Origin: Actinomycetota bacterium
GTDB taxonomy: Bacteria > Actinomycetota > Actinomycetes > Mycobacteriales > JACQDL01
Assembly: GCA_016201065.1 (NCBI GenBank)
Contig: JACQDL010000034.1
Coordinates: 1-43,080, forward strand
DNA: 43,080 nucleotides
Direction of reading: 5' to 3'
Shown here: positions 41,001 to 43,080 of the stretch, piece after piece
Numbering within the stretch: the first letter of the stretch is position 1
Layout of the letters: every line of letters starts with the position of its first letter
Position numbers and translations under genes: made by a program
The notes under the pieces: generated by a model
The model's database searches: none
Told to the model about the DNA's origin: nothing
What the model saw: only the letters and a program-made list of their open reading frames with translations

Positions 41001-43080
41001 ACCGTCGCGACGCAGCAGTCGAGCACCGGGACGCTGACGTCGACGTCGGATGCGTACGGGCAGCAGCTGACCGCGGGGCCGAGCAGCTACACGCTGGACG
41101 CGTTGGGGCGCACGATCACCGCGACCGCGACCAATGGTCCGTCGGCCGCCTATTCCTACTCCGGCACCGGAAACACCGCCGCGAGCGATGGTGCCTACAC
41201 CTACAGCCGTGACCCGGCGGGTGCTCTGGTGGGGATCGGGACCGCGGCCGCGGGTGGCGGCACGGTGCCGGGCACCGGCACTTTCGCCTACACCGACGGG
41301 CATACGGATGTGGTCGGCGACTTTACCGCGTCCGGGGCAAGCCTGGCGGGGTCCACGACCTATGACCCGTTCGGCAATGTCACGGCGACGGCGAACCAGA
41401 ATGGCGCGCTGGGCTACCAGTCGGGGTGGACGGACAAGGCGACCGGCACGGTGAACATGGCGTCGCGTTGGTACCGCCCGGCGACGGGTCGGTTCATGAA
41501 CCGGGACACGGTGTCGGTGGACCCGGTACCGGACCCGGCGGCGGCGAACCCGTTCGCCTACGTGAGTGACAACCCGATGACGGGCACCGACCCGAGTGGG
41601 CACTGCTGGGCTTTCTGTGACGTGATTTCGTGGGTGAACAACAATGTGGTGCAGCCGGCGTGGCACTACGTCGACACCTACGTGGTGCAGCCGGTGCGGC
41701 GGGCGGCGGCGGCCGTGGTCTCGGTGGCGAAGAGTGTCTATCACTCGGTCGCGAGCCGCACCCGGGCGTTGATTAGCCGGGCGCGTGACCTGCTGCGGCA
41801 GGCGCGCCGGATCGCGGCCCGGTTGCATGCGTGGACGGTCCGGCGGCTGCATGCCGCGGAGGCTGCGGCGAGGCGGGCGTATCACGCGGCGGTGCATGTG
41901 GTGCGTACCGCGGTCGCGGTCGCGAAGAAGGCTGTGACGACGGTGGCGAAGTTCGCCAAGAACCATGCGGCGGCGATCGCGTCGTTCGCGGCGGGCGCGG
42001 TGGTGTTCGGTGCCTGTACCGCGGCGACGTGGGGGGTCGGTGCGGTGGGGTGTGCGGCGTTGGCGGGTGCGGCCGCGAACGGCGTGACGTACGCGATGAG
42101 CTGTGGGAAGACGAAGGCGGGGTGCACGGCGACCGGTGCGTTGGAGGCGGTGGGGGTGGGTGCCGCCACGGGTGCGTTGGGTGGCGCGCTGGCGGGGCCG
42201 TTGGGGGGGAAGCTGGTTGGTTCGGCGTTGGAGGGTGTGTTGCCGGAGGTGGCGGTCTCCGGGTTGGTGGGTGCGGGGTCTGGTGCGGGTGCGGGGTCGT
42301 TGGCGGGGGCGGCCGACTACGCGGGGGGTTGTCAGGGCAGTGCCGAGGGGTGTTCGTGGTCGGGGTTGGGGAGGTCTGCCGCTGGTGGTGCGGTGCAGGG
42401 TGCGTTGATCGGTGGGGTGGGTGGTTCGGCGGGCCGGTTGTTCAGCCGTGGTCGTGAGTCGGCTGCCTCGTGTGGGGCGAACAGCTTCACCGCCTCCACT
42501 CCGGTGTTGTTGGCGGATGGGTCCAGGGAGCCGATCGGCAGGGTCAGGGTTGGTGAGAGGGTCCTGGCGACGGACCCGTGGACGGGGAGGACGGCTGCCC
42601 GAACGGTGGAGAGGGTCATCGTCCATGGTGGGAGGCACACCATGGTGGATGTCGCCTTCGGTGATGGCAGCACCCTCACCGCGACCGACCACCACCCGTT
42701 CTGGGACGCGGGGACGGGGGTGTTCACCGACGCGGTGAACCTGCATCCTGGTGACAGGGTGCGGGAACCTTCGGGGAGGTTGCTGTTCGTCCGTATGATC
42801 CATGCTCATGTGGAGGACGTCACCGCGTACAACCTCACGGTGGAGGGCATTCACACCTTCTACGCCGGCACCACCCCAGTGCTGGTCCACAACGAGACCT
42901 GCGGTCGGCCGGTTGATTACAATAGTGACGCGCTTAGCAACGCCGCATACAGTGGTTGCTGGGCAATGCAAAACTCGACTTCTGCGAAGAACGTTTTCGG
43001 CGGCACTCTGTATAGCTATGGGCAGTCGACCGAGGTATGCGTAAGCGGTGGAAGTGTCTACTACGTGCTGGTGTACAATG
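32055..43080 (+). CDS. Giant secreted RHS/YD-repeat polymorphic toxin with Hint domain (3' end beyond window)
   Basis: The frame stays open to the window edge (over 3,670 codons). Order by approximate residue: basic N-region and signal peptide 1-50; DNRLRE-like 380-553; LamG-like lectin domains 903-1149, 1206-1436 and 2102-2306; discoidin (F5/8C)-like 1533-1687. YD repeats (GYDPNGN-type) fill most of 1450-3100. The RHS core (YDPFGN, WYRPATGRFMNRD, NPFAYVSDNP, DPSGH) is at 3100-3182. An Ala/Gly-rich hydrophobic stretch covers 3200-3470. A pretoxin Hint domain at 3473-3613 starts CGANSFTASTPVLLADG and ends VLVHN. An unrecognised tip begins at 3614. In the family, YD repeats form a shell holding the toxin and Hint can cleave itself to free the C-terminus. 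I prefer ATG 32055 (GAGGGG seven bases upstream); ATG 32040 is in frame. Confidence 0.93.
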   Translation, partial: MGVRDARLGRGLLGRGLRGRGLRGRGRRAVAVATLTALVVWLLASSASAAELALPTLRLASLEQIASWLRDPSWGPLPQQQGGTAVGRSHAASTDSTRVGAGAGRPVGKASGQLPPWSPAGRRVRQGPSATLRTGFDPRRSARVAARSTATSSYFSNPDGSYTRKLSPTPVNYRDATGAWQPIDTTVVPGTGGRLREKANSLAVDFASSAADPRVASVGLGGGRTLSFGLAGAGAVAPVVTGSTVSYPGVLPGTDLVLVPTPVGVKQALVLHSAQAGNSWVFPLDVQGLTPVAKPDGSISLVDSAGKAAGVIPAPYAFDSKVDPKSGDPATTHAVKYRLDTSGGRTSLTVTVDQAWLSDPRRVFPVTVDPTTTSSYPTSTYVQSGGAAYIGDHSQEQTVKIGSYDAGIHAANAYLQFPYLGLDGSGVTVSAASLSLFDTWASTCTPEPFSVIPVTQPWTPSETTTYPGPTFGPAAIGSLTPTVPHACANTAADRTVGDWVSVPLTTTVFNTWATAAGAASDYGLALWGSPSDNLHWKQFDSINTWNMPYLLLTYTGSMLPVVDSQYPANGAVTHTRTPEFTSHGQIDPAKAAAGTTVKYDFQVYDASGTKTADSGLVTSGGWTVPSGKLIWGKTYYWSVQTYDGLNYSTNASWNSISVQVPQPLVTSSLSQNADGRGFDAAIGNYTTSVTDASVAAVGPSLDVQRDYNSRDHRTSGAFGAAWSSIFDAKAAERYDSAGNVTSVEVTYPDGPQVGYGRNADGSFTAPAGRQATVVLLPNGYELVDKDDTTYTFAQAQGSGSYGISSVTDASGRTVTFTWTTGQITAMTSVTSGRALHLTWATPTGAGHAHVATVASDPATATDPTTALTWQYGYSGDQLVSVCPPTSSTACTKYSYTSGSQYLTHALDEGVSSLWTFGEAAGATKAASSVIVNEGTDSATYTNVTLGQPGRPYAGTAAGFNGTSSQVELPNLHLFGHTDEALSMWFKTSTPGGVLAAASDNPVAATQTGTGNFAPLLYVGTDGKLNGLIWQDILPVPIQTATSVADGKWHHVALSGSWNAQVMWLDGVQVGTAPGAGTLGWISPQPWLFAHTYVGAGYLGGSWPDQAHPGSSTLYGTYFNGSIADAGYFARSINQTDVSVQYLSGTLPANLLTSITRRSGKTEAAVTYDPATSTVTQVTDENGGVWKLAPPAVSGSSQVYVGAVLGGAPVDYWRLADSAGTATATNEVHGIDLAYNAVTLGAPGPFTDSTAASFNGTSGYAATSGLVQPGGNQSVGLWFKTTGTAGGVLASYHADAFPAASTPGNYVPLLYVGTDGKLRGEFYVSGGASTPITTAKPVNDGNWHFAVLSAGAATQSLYLDSTLAGTKSGTIASVPSMVHSEIGAGFIGGGWPAEPHASTTSSTGYPYYFPGSISDVAFYRSPLSGDQVTAEYTAARNSRGLAPMTTVTTTDPGGRTLTAAYDPLNGNRKVAQTDGLGHRTSYGYDTSGYLLTVTDPNGNVTTMGHDARGNTVSQSTCQNQPAAACSTAYYSYQAGSTGQDLAKGAAVTASSALSTTAWYPAALTDGIAMSVTGSAGYSSTIAASAATTVWVQADMGSARVVNRVDLYPRSDGVNIGSCFPQAFTIDVSADGTTWTRVTTQTNYPRPTTAAAQTFAFTPRSVRYAKVTATTLRADSAGSYYLQFAELATMLTTADPRADAMLTSQDGRSASASDTTYLTQYGYDALGNKTAVTTPPVAGFPSGRATTIGYSDGSATYPAADTGNTPASLPVRTYSPGGATNTVSYFHNGDVASATNADGLVTKFSYDNLGRPLTKTVISDSYPAGVTTTYGYDGLGQVVTQTEPAVTNRVTGAVHTASITTTYDPDGEVTAQSVADATGGDATRSVSSTYDAHGHPATQTDADGNITTYTYDGYGNKVSETDPEGTRTEFGYDPNGNLLTQGVWYTGSPLNPQAATFLTEQSRAYDPADRLASVTDSMGNTNSYTYFDNNLLATVTRTDPAGTNAHVVESNTYDAAGNPATKVTNNGATTTALTLDAADRTIRSVDDPTGVNRITTVSYTPDDTPATVTQSDTAGATRTTGYGYDPMGNRTSQSVSMDSAGHPVGWWPLTQTSGGTVTDASGTGNTGRATGVTWGGGAGAFNGTSSQITTNGPVLNTAASYSVSAWVNLAVQGTTFEVAASQDGTQDSGFMLGYVPSTKAWGFFTPAADVANPTGPVLTGPANGAATGVWTHLSAVFNAGTGAMQLYINGQLAASGANTAPWNATGAFAIGRELYNGASAGYFNGQLANVQAYSRVLSATEVSGLYSAGRGGGTTASSQAVTTTWVRDQRGLPTAMTDPNGNVTTYSNDEAGHPAVTTAPTVNVESGGGAAVALHPVTSTGYNTFGEPVEAADPNGNVTTTVYDANGNAVSQTLPAYTPAGSATPITATTVRSYDRVGNVVSVSDPLAQATTYLYDQLGDLVRVTSPAGGTTSSVYDTNGDRLSVTGPTGAVTQATYDHLGRQLTSTVLDRYPTPTTSTTTSSYAAGPTNPGGAWLASTTTHNGTVTGYGYDRLGERTSITDGAGHTTSQSFTFLGDPALTTNPDGTSTRVDYDALQRPTTTRSYDAAQALLTQTSATYDAVGNVLSATDARGHTSTFGYDGGNHLTQEVQPVSAATSITTSFGYDAAGSRTRFTDGRGNPTITTYTPWKLPESVVQPATATYPSAADRTVTTVYDAAARAVSQTLPGGVSVSAGYDRDGNLVAQSGAGADGATASRSFGYDPAGRLTSAATAVVGTAGTPGYQPATSETFGYNDRGALLTAAGSGGSSAFGYNADGLLTSRNDAAGATSYGYDSADRLASLTDPATGTAASFSYNTLNQVSGIQYGSGGNTRSFSYDGLHRLTGDTLRDAAGTSTIASIGYGYDPNGNISSKNTAGFAGAGSNTYTYDFANRLASWNDGTTTASYGYDASGNRTQVGLVTYSYDARDQLTSDGLNTYTYTARGTVATQQSSTGTLTSTSDAYGQQLTAGPSSYTLDALGRTITATATNGPSAAYSYSGTGNTAASDGAYTYSRDPAGALVGIGTAAAGGGTVPGTGTFAYTDGHTDVVGDFTASGASLAGSTTYDPFGNVTATANQNGALGYQSGWTDKATGTVNMASRWYRPATGRFMNRDTVSVDPVPDPAAANPFAYVSDNPMTGTDPSGHCWAFCDVISWVNNNVVQPAWHYVDTYVVQPVRRAAAAVVSVAKSVYHSVASRTRALISRARDLLRQARRIAARLHAWTVRRLHAAEAAARRAYHAAVHVVRTAVAVAKKAVTTVAKFAKNHAAAIASFAAGAVVFGACTAATWGVGAVGCAALAGAAANGVTYAMSCGKTKAGCTATGALEAVGVGAATGALGGALAGPLGGKLVGSALEGVLPEVAVSGLVGAGSGAGAGSLAGAADYAGGCQGSAEGCSWSGLGRSAAGGAVQGALIGGVGGSAGRLFSRGRESAASCGANSFTASTPVLLADGSREPIGRVRVGERVLATDPWTGRTAARTVERVIVHGGRHTMVDVAFGDGSTLTATDHHPFWDAGTGVFTDAVNLHPGDRVREPSGRLLFVRMIHAHVEDVTAYNLTVEGIHTFYAGTTPVLVHNETCGRPVDYNSDALSNAAYSGCWAMQNSTSAKNVFGGTLYSYGQSTEVCVSGGSVYYVLVYN
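32076..32135 (+). repeat. Four 15-bp tandem repeats inside the RHS signal peptide
   Basis: Units at 32076-32090, 32091-32105, 32106-32120 and 32121-32135 derive from CTGGGTCGTGGGTTG. The first two are identical and the others differ by a few bases. They encode repeated Leu/Arg-Gly-Arg-Gly-Leu units that lengthen the positively charged start of the signal peptide. Length change by whole units would keep the frame. Confidence 0.8.
42471..42893 (+). other. Pretoxin Hint (intein-like) domain within the RHS gene
   Basis: The encoded ~141 residues start with the nucleophile Cys (CGANSFTASTPVLLADGSRE). They contain RVRVGERVLATDPWTG, the block-B-like TATDHHPFWD, a DAVNLHPGDRV strand and the closing YNLTVEGIHTFYAGTTPVLV-His-Asn. 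These are the conserved blocks of Hint domains found before toxin tips. Presence of both the first Cys and the final His-Asn suggests that it can still cleave. Confidence 0.88.

Noticed and set aside
36168-42971. 2,267-codon open frame on the minus strand
   Set aside because: It is antisense to the RHS gene and is kept open by the GC-rich repetitive YD codons. Its product is almost entirely Arg/Gly/Val/His/Pro with no domain.
1-43080. CRISPR arrays, tRNA/rRNA genes, phage attachment sites, intact transposases
   Set aside because: No spaced direct-repeat array, tRNA cloverleaf, rRNA segment or transposase frame was recognised on reading both strands. A covariance-model search would be the decisive test for tRNAs.

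Overview
This is high-GC DNA (roughly 70% G+C, strong G/C bias at third codon positions, many GTG starts, TANNNT-type -10 boxes) typical of a filamentous actinomycete. An Eis-type acetyltransferase, an F420-type nitroreductase, an actinobacterial RpiB and a PucR-type regulator agree with that. A methyl-accepting chemotaxis protein next to a soluble PAS receptor points to a motile lineage (Actinoplanes, Dactylosporangium or Kineosporia-like), but I cannot fix the genus. No rRNA, tRNA, CRISPR array or intact insertion sequence was seen.

Layout. (1) 1-6.6 kb, accessory-looking: a clipped glycosyltransferase-like fragment, then a TPR-type HTH regulator, a YdcF/DUF218 protein and a WbqC-family protein in one tight operon. 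A fused alpha-beta glycyl-tRNA synthetase, unusual for actinobacteria, converges on it. (2) 6.6-11.9 kb: a structured leader region, an LpqC-like esterase lipoprotein, rpiB, a small Pro-rich protein, and a three-gene leftward operon (Ddn-like nitroreductase, TRM11-like methyltransferase, Eis-like acetyltransferase). (3) 12.2-15.2 kb: a PAS receptor and an MCP, convergent. (4) 15.3-18.5 kb: a DUF2157 membrane protein and an exported thioredoxin plus CcdA thiol relay. (5) 17.9-22 kb: a TetR regulator divergent from a MacB/FtsX-type ABC exporter, with a perfect palindromic operator between them. (6) 22.2-29.6 kb: a 3-hydroxybutyrate-dehydrogenase-like SDR and a GAF/PucR-type regulator, convergent with a complete branched-chain-amino-acid-type ABC importer (livG-F-K-H-M order). 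(7) 30-31.3 kb: a small membrane protein and a Crp/Fnr regulator. (8) 31.4-43.08 kb: a small BMP-like exported protein, then a giant open reading frame that runs off the right edge.

The giant gene (over 3,670 codons visible) is the most striking object. It encodes a secreted RHS/YD-repeat polymorphic toxin with a signal peptide, a DNRLRE-like region, three LamG-like lectin domains, a discoidin-like domain, a long YD shell, the RHS core motif, a glycine-zipper hydrophobic stretch and a C-terminal pretoxin Hint (intein-like) protease. The Hint domain ends at a His-Asn, just before an unrecognised toxin tip of markedly lower G+C. The toxin end and any immunity gene lie beyond the window.

The second candidate for an undescribed system is the HTH-YdcF-WbqC operon facing the fused glycyl-tRNA synthetase. 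It may be an envelope or glycan modification cassette with its own glycyl-tRNA supply, but that link is inference only.
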